64,000 bases of DNA, taken from positions 1,899,501 through 1,963,500 of the forward strand of contig CP028514.1 in assembly GCA_003054495.1 (NCBI GenBank), in the 5' to 3' direction. The translations under genes and the position numbers were made by a program. The stretch's first letter is position 1. Each line of letters begins with the position of its first letter. The notes under the pieces were generated by a model. The model searched no databases, was not told the origin of the DNA, and worked only from the letters and a program-made list of their open reading frames with translations. Positions 33,681-42,200 of this stretch are shown here, in pieces. The stretch comes from Carboxydocella thermautotrophica (GTDB lineage Bacteria > Bacillota > GCA-003054495 > Carboxydocellales > Carboxydocellaceae).

Positions 33681-33970
33681 TGACCCTACCCCCCTAAGGC
33701 GATTATAGCTTCTACACGGAGATTTTCCAAATTGCTTAGGGGGCTAAATAATATGTCAACATGGTGGTAAGCCATATTACCAACTTGCAGGTAAGGCACC
33801 ATCCTTACATAACAGCAAAGAATTATCCCAGCAAGGCAATATCTCGCGAGGCAGTAAGGAAGCATCCCAGCATATCAGCAAATAGTTTCTTCGCCAAACA
33901 CCATCCCCACATATCAACACGGGCTCTCCTGCTCTGCGGGATAACGGCATGAGCGATGGGCCTGTTTCTC

Positions 33971-34003
33971 TCACACCGCCCGACCACCAGAAGCGGCGCG
34001 AGA
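33971..34003. repeat. Palindromic island repeat, copy A
   Basis: CACACCGCCC and GCGGCGCGAGA arms around a 13-base centre. Member of the family with a left arm like CACGCCGCYC and a right arm GCGGCGCGAG. Confidence 0.5.
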
Positions 34004-34148
34004 ATTTGCCGGCATGCCCGGTACTATTTGCCTAAAAAAGTTGAGCGAGCAGCCTCCGCCATAGGCTGCTCGCTCCGTAGGATAAACCCGTAAAAACGCT
34101 TGCTGCTTTTATTTTATGCCAATAAAGGGCCTTTTTGCAACCTTTTTA

Positions 34149-34168
34149 ACGCCGCCCGGCGGCGCGAG
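34149..34168. repeat. Palindromic island repeat, copy B
   Basis: ACGCCGCCCGGCGGCGCGAG: the two arms of the family are fused to a perfect CGCCGCC/GGCGGCG palindrome. Confidence 0.6.
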
Positions 34169-34238
34169 ATTAGTATCAAGATGGTTTCTAGATTTATCTA
34201 TCTTTTTCTAGAACGTTTCTAGAAACGGAGTTGCTATG

Positions 34239-34610
34239 TTAACCATAATGATAACCCCTACGCCCGAATTCCCGCTGATAGAACTCATAGAGTTCTTCAG
34301 TGGAACTAAATTCAGGAATAGGCCCTACCAAATGAGAGCGCACTTTTTTGTTATATTCTTCAAGTGTAAGAGCCTTAAACTCTATGAGCCCGAAGTCTTT
34401 GAGCCCTTCCTCAAAAGTGTCTTCCACGCTATGCCAGATAAAACCGTCCTTAGTCTCCTTCACAAGTTTCCCAAAGAATTGGTGCCCGCGGTTGGTGTCG
34501 TGAAAGCCAACCCAGTCATCATGAACTTCAACCCCAATGGCCAGCATTAAGGGAGGCCGTAATCCAAATGAACTGTCTTTTACGAGATATAACACCTTAT
34601 CGCTAATCAT
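34239..34610 (-). CDS. Hypothetical protein, 123 residues
   Basis: A soluble protein I do not recognise. It starts at ATG 34610, 9 bases after AGGAG, and reads MISDKVLYLVKDSSFGLRPP, later EEYNKKVRSHLVGPIPEFSS and ends FGRRGYHYG. It is flanked on both sides by members of the GC-rich palindromic repeat family (34149-34168 and 34671-34758). A similar arrangement surrounds the small gene at 57141-57371. No signal peptide or membrane segment is seen. Confidence 0.6.
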   Translation of the reverse strand: MISDKVLYLVKDSSFGLRPPLMLAIGVEVHDDWVGFHDTNRGHQFFGKLVKETKDGFIWHSVEDTFEEGLKDFGLIEFKALTLEEYNKKVRSHLVGPIPEFSSTEELYEFYQREFGRRGYHYG

Positions 34611-34670
34611 TCATATCAACTCCTGCGCTCGCTTGGCGGTCTCACTATGCCAAAAACATCTGTTTCTTGT

Positions 34671-34698
34671 CACGCCGCTCTTTTTGGGCGGCGCGAGA
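34671..34698. repeat. Palindromic island repeat, copy C
   Basis: CACGCCGCTC, short T-rich centre, GGGCGGCGCGAGA. The best complete example of the repeat family. Confidence 0.65.
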
Positions 34699-34704
34699 TT
34701 TTCT

Positions 34705-34758
34705 TCGCGCCGCTGCATCGCTCACGCCGCTGGACTTAATTTTACGAGCGGCGTGAAC
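34705..34758. repeat. Palindromic island repeat, copy D
   Basis: A partial left arm CGCGCCGC is followed by CACGCCGC and, 15 bases on, GAGCGGCGTGA, an inverted pair with longer centre. Confidence 0.55.
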
Positions 34759-35027
34759 TCATTTTGTTTTAATGCGTCACTTGCCCGGTTTAAGGTCAAT
34801 CGGGTTACCTTTCTCATCAACAGGTTGCCCTTCGACTTTTAGGAGTTTGCCATTTTCATCTCGCAACTGCATCTATTCCCACTAGTGCTACCCGTTTCTA
34901 TCCAGGACGAGGTAAGTTTTGTAAACCTTCTTAGGTCCAACTACTACTCCAGACCCACCGAGGTTGTGACCACTCTTTTGACAGGATAGTCACCATGTTT
35001 TTGATATACTGGTTCTTTATGTAAATG

Positions 35028-35672
35028 TCATTTGTCTGGGTTGTCATCCACCAGTTCTAGCACAGCTTCTACCTCGGCAGTAACCTTGATTTTATCTGGA
35101 GGAATAACGTTTTCTGGCCTTTCAGCTTGATAAGGGGAGCTTTCACGTAGAATATAGTACCTGCTATCATCCGAACGGCAATTACCAGAAACGCGAATAA
35201 CTGGGCCTACCTTTACTCCAAGTCCTGCAGCAATAGCCTTGGCTCTTTCTACCGCGTTTTGGGCTGCATTCGTTAGTGCTTCTTGTTCCAAAGCCGATTT
35301 GTCCTCGTATGTAAAATTAAAGTAGTCAATGTTTTTTACTCCGGCTTTAACGGCCGCATCAATAATTCGCGTAACCAGGGACAGGTCGCTGGTCTTAACC
35401 AGAAGAGCATTGGAAGCCTGGTAACCTTTGAAAACACGCGAGTTTTTTTCCCACTGATAATGAGGGAATAATGAGTAATTTCTAGTCTCGATGTCTTTGT
35501 TCGGTATTCCGAGGGACAGCAATTCTCCCAACAGTTTCTGGGTTACACCAGCCACCAGTTCCTGAGCTTGATTGGCTTCCGGTTGGATAAAGGTGATATT
35601 GAGCCCGACTTCAGCAATATTGGGCTTGGCAGAAGCTTCTCCGTAACCGGATACAACTATTTTCCTAAGCAT
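35028..35672 (-). CDS. SIMPL-domain protein (DUF541)
   Basis: A 214-residue SIMPL/DUF541 protein: begins MLRKIVVSGYGEASAKPNIA, has a central YQASNALLVKTSDLSLVTRI and a C-terminal VERAKAIAAGLGVKVGPVIR, all typical. Unlike many relatives it lacks a signal peptide, so it may be cytoplasmic. The role of the family is not settled (oligomeric cage-like proteins linked to stress). ATG 35672 has GGGAGG 7 bases upstream. Part of this gene (35497-35582) is duplicated at 39121-39206. Confidence 0.85.
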   Translation of the reverse strand: MLRKIVVSGYGEASAKPNIAEVGLNITFIQPEANQAQELVAGVTQKLLGELLSLGIPNKDIETRNYSLFPHYQWEKNSRVFKGYQASNALLVKTSDLSLVTRIIDAAVKAGVKNIDYFNFTYEDKSALEQEALTNAAQNAVERAKAIAAGLGVKVGPVIRVSGNCRSDDSRYYILRESSPYQAERPENVIPPDKIKVTAEVEAVLELVDDNPDK

Positions 35673-35789
35673 AAGCACACCTCCCCAGCATGCGAAGTAC
35701 TTTCAGCAGTCACCCCTGGGAACACCAGGGGTTCTTTACCATATATATCCAATGGACTATATAATAAGCTTCAACGACGGGTGAGACTA
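35673..35789. repeat. Two hairpins between the SIMPL gene and the decayed restriction genes
   Basis: CCCCTGG/CCAGGGG near 35716-35734 and AACGACGGGTGA/TCACCCGTTAC near 35772-35799. The first is followed by TTCTTT on the plus strand. The second overlaps the stop of the remnant gene upstream, so it may be its terminator. Confidence 0.45.
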
Positions 35790-36276
35790 TCACCCGTTAC
35801 TGCTGCCCACAGCAATAATATCTTGCAACATACCCCGGTGTATCTCATCATCCCGTTTGATAATGTAGTGGATGGAATTCAGTTTTTCAAAGAGTTCGCG
35901 GGCGGCTTGCTCTTTAGCTACCACATTGGAGTGCGCGGTTTGTTCTGCCTTTTTACCTCAACCACTGCCCAACCATTATTTTTGAGTTTAAGTATAAAGT
36001 CTGGGTAATAACGTCTCCAGCGTCCTTCCTGCTCATCGTAATACTCTAGTAAAACTCAAAAGCGTCCACCTGCGGTGGGCGCAAAAAGCCAACCTCCCGG
36101 ATGTGGCGCAAGATGTTCTGGGTCTCGGAGGATACCTTTTTAAAAAAGTCCCTCTCGTAAAATCGCTCGTTCTCTTCCTGCCGCAAGCGTTTCCCAACAA
36201 ATTCAGCACTGGAGTAGCCCCGGCATTGCTCAAAAGCCTGCCACAGTTGGTCAAGAAAAGAAATTGCGCTCATCAT
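35790..36276 (-). pseudogene. Remnant with PD-(D/E)XK-like nuclease domain, frameshifted
   Basis: Three minus-strand frames must be joined. The first part starts at ATG 36276 (SAISFLDQLWQAFEQCRGYS through VGFLRPPQVDAFEFY), the second reads LEYYDEQEGRWRRYYPDFIL and NNGWAVVEVK, the third NVVAKEQAARELFEKLNSIH and ends at 35790. The YYPDFI...VVEVK pair with a downstream K/A-rich helix fits a PD-(D/E)XK nuclease module as found at the end of type III-like restriction helicases. At least two frameshifts make it non-functional. Its start overlaps the stop of the EVE gene by 4 bases, so they were once in one operon. Confidence 0.6.
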
Positions 36277-36713
36277 ACCACCTCAACCTTCGCTTGCCGG
36301 GTAAGCAGCATAAAATCGTGTTTAGTGACACGTCCTGTGCCTTGCACAAACCAGGCCCAGCGTTTTGAAGGGTCACGCCCTTGGAAAGCATCCAGTTTCG
36401 CCCTTAGCTCGGCGCTTAAAACAACGGGATTTTCGGTATAGATGCTGACGGAATCCACCTCGAAGACGTAAGAATACTTCTCGGGATGCTTTACCAACGG
36501 GTGATGTTTTTGCATGGGGGGTAATTTTACCCTGGCGTGGGCTACCACGCCCGTCGCGGTGGCATAAAAACAAATCCAGTCGCCCGGCTTAACTTTCCGC
36601 CCCAGGGATTTTTCGCTGACGGCGTAAATTCCTGCGCCAAGGAGTTTTTTTATACGTTCTTCTGCGGTTTGAGTGTCATCGGACGCTACCGGAGAGCGAG
36701 GTAATACTGAACG
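36273..36713 (-). pseudogene. EVE/PUA-like domain protein, start missing
   Basis: The frame is open from 36713 to the stop at 36273 and includes AGIYAVSEKSLGRKVKPGDW, ICFYATATGVVAHARVKLPP and SKRWAWFVQGTGRVTKHDF. These match the EVE (PUA-like) fold, which reads modified bases in nucleic acid and is often joined to restriction nucleases. No start codon with ribosome site exists in this frame upstream of the conserved part. It follows the nuclease gene at 36734; a readthrough of that gene's stop continues with EGVDVQYYLALR in a different frame, so a frameshift probably broke a fused or coupled gene. Confidence 0.6.
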
Positions 36714-36733
36714 TCAACACCTTCGGGCTCCGA

Positions 36734-37441
36734 TTAAGGTTCATTAGGAGTTTCTTCCTGCGGCTGTTGTATGCCTTCGCCGGCAGTGCGGATTTCTTTC
36801 GCTACCAGGCCGGCCATCAGTTCAATCAGGGAATCCACTATAGGCCCCGTTGGCCGGAGAACAGTTAAAACAGCCTCGTGTTCCATTTCGTAATCGGCTA
36901 AGAGTTCAGCCAGGGTAAGCAGTTTATCAACGGTAATAACCCGTAACTGGTGGGTGCGCTTCTCAGCAATGATGGAGTTTTCCAGTTGCTTCAGTTCAGC
37001 ATCACTGCGCCCTACTACATAAAGGCCCAAAGCGTGGTCCCAGTCGGGTATCTTTTGTTCGGATATAAGCCGGTCTATGTAACCGAGGAGAGTAGCCGTT
37101 TTTATGGCATAAACATCGGTTGTTTTCACTTCTACGACGATATAAAGGCCGGAAGGGGACTTCCACACGCCGTCAAACCCGATTTCCGCCTGGACGCCCT
37201 TATATCTGCCAAAGGTTACGTCAAAGCCCAGCAGGCGGCCCAAGTGGTTCACCAGGTCTTGTAAGGCCCGGTTGTATTGCTCCCCGGAACTACGCAGGCA
37301 CTCTTCCACGTAATCGCGTACAGCGCCAACGCTGGTCAAATTTTGGGACAAGAAACGGCGGAAGCGTTCTCTTGGCGTTTTCTCGCCTGGAGCGTCATCA
37401 AGGTCGCCAACCAGTTCTAACACCTGTTCCAGTGGCATCAT
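36734..37441 (-). CDS. Putative PD-(D/E)XK restriction endonuclease-like protein
   Basis: A 235-residue protein with the core IGFDGVWKSPSGLYIVVEVK at about residues 87-106, giving the D and ExK pattern of PD-(D/E)XK nucleases, in a context of alternating helices. It is followed by EVE and further nuclease remnants, as in modification-sensing restriction systems. The C-terminus (GEGIQQPQEETPNEP) is disordered. Just upstream (37442-37500) lies the tail of another lost gene reading VKIVDVLSEEYFEVLEV, so this gene was probably part of a longer operon. It looks intact but may have lost its partners. Confidence 0.6.
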   Translation of the reverse strand: MMPLEQVLELVGDLDDAPGEKTPRERFRRFLSQNLTSVGAVRDYVEECLRSSGEQYNRALQDLVNHLGRLLGFDVTFGRYKGVQAEIGFDGVWKSPSGLYIVVEVKTTDVYAIKTATLLGYIDRLISEQKIPDWDHALGLYVVGRSDAELKQLENSIIAEKRTHQLRVITVDKLLTLAELLADYEMEHEAVLTVLRPTGPIVDSLIELMAGLVAKEIRTAGEGIQQPQEETPNEP

Positions 37442-37578
37442 CTTGCTCCCACCTCCAAGACCTCAAAATACTCCTCCGACAGCACGTCCACAATCTTAAC
37501 TGCAATTTTCTACCCGAGTGCGGAGGGGACCTGTATCCATATTTTGCAGTAACCCAGACTAAAGGACTAAATTTGGAC

Positions 37579-38553
37579 TCAAACTATAGAATTAGTCAAA
37601 CTCGCCGGTTTTTCGGGTAATATCACATAACCACCTTCAAACACACGCCTCATCTCTTTTTCGGTCAAAGCCCGTGGCCAGCCGTGAAAAATAACAACGC
37701 CGTTTATTTGATTGGCTCCATTTCGGTCTGAGCCTATCCAAAGCCTGCTTTCTGCAGGCACTTTCTGCCAGCGTCGTCGGATCGTCTGTAATTTTCCATC
37801 CAGCATAAAAGTAAATCCCTGGACTATGTCCCAGGTTACAATGCATAGGAAGGCATCGCTGTCATCTATGTATCGACGAAACGTAAGCACTATAGGACTC
37901 TCGTATACCTCTATACGCATCTTCAACTGGAAGCGTGCTGGTTCATACCAAATACTGAATACCCCGGGGAAATCGAGAACGACGAAGGGGCAGCCAGCAT
38001 GCTGGATAGTCTTGCTGGTCCATTGTGGATCCACTCCTATAGCGAATGTTCCTACAGTTATACTAATTGCAATTCTCGGAAGTTGTTCTTCGCGAAAGGG
38101 GCTGGTCAATATCCCTGGGAAGACCCGCGGACTGCGATAGCCCGCTAACCGTTTTTTTGCCGACGAGGATAGGAAATGCTTCCAATCCAAAGTTACCAAG
38201 TAATCTGCACAACCGGCTTCAGCTCCAGCTAAAACGTGACGATCATTCGGGTCGGCTATTGTAGTATACTTTTCTATATCCTTGTCTGAAACTTCGACCA
38301 CTTCTAGATGGCGCGCTAACTCATCGAATTTCCTTTGGAGTCCTGGATGATGTTCTAGTTTCCGGTTGCATTCGCAAAGAACTCTTTGTGAAACGACGCC
38401 CAACATCTTACCTTCTTTGCATCGCCGCAATAGTATGGCTGAATCAGAATGCTCATGACAAACAGCGGTTAACAAAACGCTTGAATCCAGAAAAACCCTC
38501 TCTCTTGTACGTTCAGCAACATTACTCCTGGGTTTTTCTCTTTCTTCTATCAT
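37579..38553 (-). CDS. PIN-domain protein fused to a LamG/concanavalin-like domain
   Basis: A 324-residue protein with two domains. Residues about 18-150 form a PIN domain: RVFLDSSVLLTAVCHE (first Asp), a central Glu in LCECNRKLEHHPG, and DPNDRHVLAGAEAGCADYLV with TLDWKHF (last Asp residues). Residues about 165-315 look like a LamG/ConA-like beta sandwich (FSIWYEPARFQLKMRIEVY, RLWIGSDRNGANQINGVVIF, RALTEKEMRRVFEGG). PIN domains are RNases, commonly toxins; the fused lectin-like fold is unusual. No antitoxin gene is visible beside it. Confidence 0.7.
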   Translation of the reverse strand: MIEEREKPRSNVAERTRERVFLDSSVLLTAVCHEHSDSAILLRRCKEGKMLGVVSQRVLCECNRKLEHHPGLQRKFDELARHLEVVEVSDKDIEKYTTIADPNDRHVLAGAEAGCADYLVTLDWKHFLSSSAKKRLAGYRSPRVFPGILTSPFREEQLPRIAISITVGTFAIGVDPQWTSKTIQHAGCPFVVLDFPGVFSIWYEPARFQLKMRIEVYESPIVLTFRRYIDDSDAFLCIVTWDIVQGFTFMLDGKLQTIRRRWQKVPAESRLWIGSDRNGANQINGVVIFHGWPRALTEKEMRRVFEGGYVILPEKPASLTNSIV

Positions 38554-38639
38554 CTTACCGCCACCTCGATTGTTTCACGGACAAATCAGCCATTTTTCAA
38601 AGGGTCGTTTGCTGAGCGGATCCCATCTACAGAACTACC

Positions 38640-39118
38640 AAAAGCAATGCTGGCGAGATGGATCGGCTATGTTCCTGGGGCCGAAGTCAGCCACCACCAG
38701 CGCGAGGGCCTTGCGGACAGCTTCGGGGGCATAGGCGTAAACTTCTTCCTCGCCGACGGGGGTTTTGGTGTCAGGGTGAGTTCCTTCGCAGATTAAGGCC
38801 AGCGGTTCCAGCCTGGCCACATCCTCCATAAACGCCTTCGTATAGGCGGCGCGACCGCCGTGGAGGCGCAGGTCGCCGGTATAGATAATCCATCCTTCGG
38901 AGGTTTTGATGCCGAAGGCCCCGGCCCCCGGAATGGGGTGGTCTACGGCCAGTGCTTTACTATAAGGTTGCCAATTCGTACTTCCTGGGACTGGTAGGGT
39001 TCTAACGCACGGCAGTTCAGGACCCTGTAGGAGCCGGGCTGGGACCAAAAAGTATTGACCGTCGGGCTGACACCGCAGACGTCCGTGACGATGTAGCGCC
39101 GCTGTTCATAAGGCACTT
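38640..39118 (-). pseudogene. Fragment of a beta-CASP-type metallo-beta-lactamase hydrolase
   Basis: Read on the minus strand the segment gives YEQRRYIVTDVCGVSPTVNT and SYRVLNCRALEPYQSQEVRI, then a frameshift near 38955, then PYSKALAVDHPIPGAGAFGI, SEGWIIYTGDLRLHGG and LALICEGTHPDTKTP. These are the central part of an RNase J/CPSF-like MBL-fold hydrolase. N-terminal metal motif and C-terminal parts are missing, so it is a fragment. It is joined to a piece of the SIMPL gene on its upstream side. Confidence 0.6.
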
Positions 39119-39120
39119 TC

Positions 39121-39206
39121 TTGTTCGGTATTCCGAGGGACAGCAATTCTGCCAACAGTTTCTGGGTTACACCAGCCACCAGTTCCTGAGCTTGATTAGC
39201 TTCCGG
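39121..39206 (-). repeat. 86-base duplicate of part of the SIMPL gene
   Basis: Identical to 35497-35582 at 84 of 86 positions. It encodes EANQAQELVAGVTQKLLAEL followed by LSLGIPNK, and ends abruptly at both sides. A copied fragment left by recombination. Confidence 0.85.
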
Positions 39207-39218
39207 ATATGCCACTCT

Positions 39219-42200
39219 TCAGCCAGTCGTTCGAAGTGTCATTATCGGAAACAACGATGAACTATTATCTCCCTCTGTTTTGCCCTCAAGCAGGCACTTG
39301 AGAAATCCCTCAGGGCCTCCTGAGCCCAGTTTGTAAGCACCCGATATTCGCATGGAGGCATGGTAAGAAGGAGTGAATCCGGCGCCAAGTACGCGCTTCT
39401 CGCCCAGTATTGTCCAGCATAGTGCAAGCTTCTCGCGTGCAAGAAACTCCGTCAGCCTGTCAAGTCGCATCAGGAGGGCGCTCGGACCGTCCTCGTGCGC
39501 TGTTGGGTCGAAAGCTGTTAGCCGCCCCGATGCGTCAACGAAGTCAGCGCCCTTCCCTGTCCACCGCAGTCCGAGACCAGCCACCAGGTCGATAGCTGGA
39601 AGTCGAAGCGTATAGCTCTCGTCAACCGAGCAGTCGAAGTCGCCGATTTCCCGTAGATACTCGAATGACGCTACCTTTACCTTCACAGGACAATCCTCAC
39701 GCGGCTGAGTCCACCCTTCGTCGCCATAGTATGGTTGCTGAAAATAGCGGAACGCTGGCGACCACCCGTACTCCCCAAGAAACATCCGATAGACCTCAGG
39801 TGGCTCCGGCATCCAGCGCCCCCAGAAGTCTACGTCCTCAGCCCACTCCATGAAGGCCTCAACGTCTTCTCTCCGGATAAGATAGCCAGTGCATATATAC
39901 CAGAGTTCCCTCCGTTCAATGTCGGTAGGTTCGCGATCTGCAGGAGGTTTCTGTTGCCAACTGAAGTACCCCTGCAAGTTCACCCACCGTGAGCCGTCTT
40001 CCGGGCTCTCAACAATCAAAAGTTCCTGTACCGGCGGAAGGTCGTCGTAGAATTTGACCCATTCGAGAGGATTTTCAGGAGTGTCCCAGTTGTCGTATGT
40101 GACTGGTCCCCACCAGGCTGGCGAATGCCCGACCCAGGATGTCCCGCCAGGAGTCGATCGGAGCGTGCACGACGGATCGATATCACGCAAATGTTCCTGC
40201 CATGGGCCTTCGTAGGTTTTGTCGCCTCCATTTTCGTGGTACTGTTCGCGGTACTGAAAGTGATCAGCCACAAATGCCATGATCTCGTGATAAGCAATCC
40301 ACTGGTACTTTTTCCCAATCCGTTCTGCCTTACGGGCTTCACGGCCTCGGTAGCCGATAACGAACCGATCAAAGTAACCAAAGCGTTCTGTGGTCCAACC
40401 GAGATCAAACACGCGCCAAAGGACATATCGCTGGATCAGGCGTAAATCGAAGCGTGGCGGATCAGTCGCGCGTTCCTTTGCTTCGAGAATCTCTATAAGT
40501 CGTTGGACATGTTCTTTAGTAAGTGCTGCCTTTAAATTATCGAACGCAGTCTCTCGTTTATGCTGGAGCGTCTGAATCTGTGGGGGGAGGCTTGCCTCGC
40601 ATTCCTCACTACCGAATCGTTCCGTGAATGTTTTTAAAGTTGACCACAGCATGGCCTCTTCAAGCACCTTGTCTACGGAGTCAAACGCCTTCCAAGCTTT
40701 CTTCTCCTCTTCGGAAAACTCAGCGATAAGTACAGCCAAACGCTCGTCCGGAGGTTGCCAGGCAGGCTCATCGAGCCTGAGAGAAAGCCAGTTAGTTGAA
40801 ACTGTGTTTGTACCGATAACATACCATGCGAAGTCGTCGTCCATCACCGAGCTGCCGATTCGGTTACGCGCCCACTCGAGGTCACCACTATCATGTGATC
40901 CGCGAGACCAATCCGGCAGGAGGGGCTTGATTTCCTCCTCCGTAGGAATGGCTGGCCATATGCTTCTATACGGCGGACGAATACGCCCAACTTCGACATC
41001 AATCTTTGCTCCCAGGTTAAGCGCGCGTTCGACTACTCCACGTGCATAGTCACGAAGGAGGACGTGGGGCGGCGGGGCACCGTTCGCGAACACCCGGTTG
41101 TACACGCACACCGCTAGAGCGCCGACTTGTTCCGGGTCGTGACTCTTCATCGCCGTCCCGTACGCGACAGCATAGACCCGTTCAGCTACATAGGGGTCAT
41201 CGACGTCTGCAAACCGTTCAACGAGCCTGATTACTGCATCCAGACGACCGGTCAAAAGACTCACGAGCGCCTTTGTTGCCCGGTCGCGGAGAAAGCGGTT
41301 TGAAGTCGTCAGCATCCAGGCCAGCGTAGTCGCACACAGGTCAATCACTTCATCGTCAAGAGTGTCATTAGAGGTGACAGTTGATGCCCAGTCAACAAGC
41401 CGGTCCACTGCTCCCTGAGATCCCCAGCTGTAATGTAGGTAGATACTCCACCATTCGTCTCGGTCTGGCATCGAGTCCCGGCGCAGCTGCTGATCGAGAA
41501 AATTGGCGTTGAAAGGGTGCTCTGCCAGAATGGCAACGGTAAGGAGAACGTCGAGGGTTTCGTGTAGATCGTGTTCTGTCCTAATTAGGTCGTTCAAGAT
41601 TTTGCCCGTAGTATCGGAAAATGCTTTAGGATCACGCCAGATAAGGCTCTGTCGAAAAGCCTCACCGATATTCCACCGATCCTTGAGTACCGGAGCAAGC
41701 TCTAAGAGTTCTTGCCCCGTGCGTTCGGCAATTTGGACGCAAAGCGCCTCAAGTAACCCAGGGGAGACGTAATGCTTTGAGTCGTACAAGAATCCTAACG
41801 GAGCATGTTGTGCAAAGGCGGCCTCAGGGGCTTGTACGTCCAAATGCTTGTCGAGCAAAAATTTGGCGATCAAATGATCTGCGAGACGCTCGTAGGCAAT
41901 AAAGACAATTTCTTCCTGCCCTACATCCTTGTGCGTTAGGACATCCTCAACCAGGACTCCCTCAGCAACTAACCCACGGTAGAGTGAACGCTCAAAACTG
42001 CGTCCTGGCAGAAACGCGTTCACCAATTCCTCAGCTTGTGTTAACGGGAGCCAGTGCTCTCCTGTCTTTACAAGCGCTTCTGCAAATTTATTGAGGGCTT
42101 GGCGCACAAGTGGACGTTTGGGGTGGAAGCCAAGCTCACGCGCCAGTTGACTGTTAATTGCGTCGAGAAATAGCTTAAACGTGGCCGTAATGCCACGAAA

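Larger units (their letters stand above)
33681..34235. other. Gene-free stretch with several short hairpins and two palindromic repeats
   Basis: No supported gene. Short perfect stems occur in series, for example TGGTAA/TTACCA and GTAAGG/CCTTAC with 6-base loops around 33763-33807, and CTCGCGAG near 33845. Two members of the GCGGCGCGAG repeat family lie at 33971-34003 and 34149-34168. Confidence 0.5.
34611..35027. other. Gene-poor stretch with two palindromic repeats and a short coding remnant
   Basis: Contains repeat copies C and D (34671-34758). A 31-codon minus-strand frame at 34778-34873, MQLRDENGKLLKVEGQPVDE followed by KGNPIDLKPGK, looks like the tail of a lost gene. Nothing else is supported. 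Confidence 0.45.
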
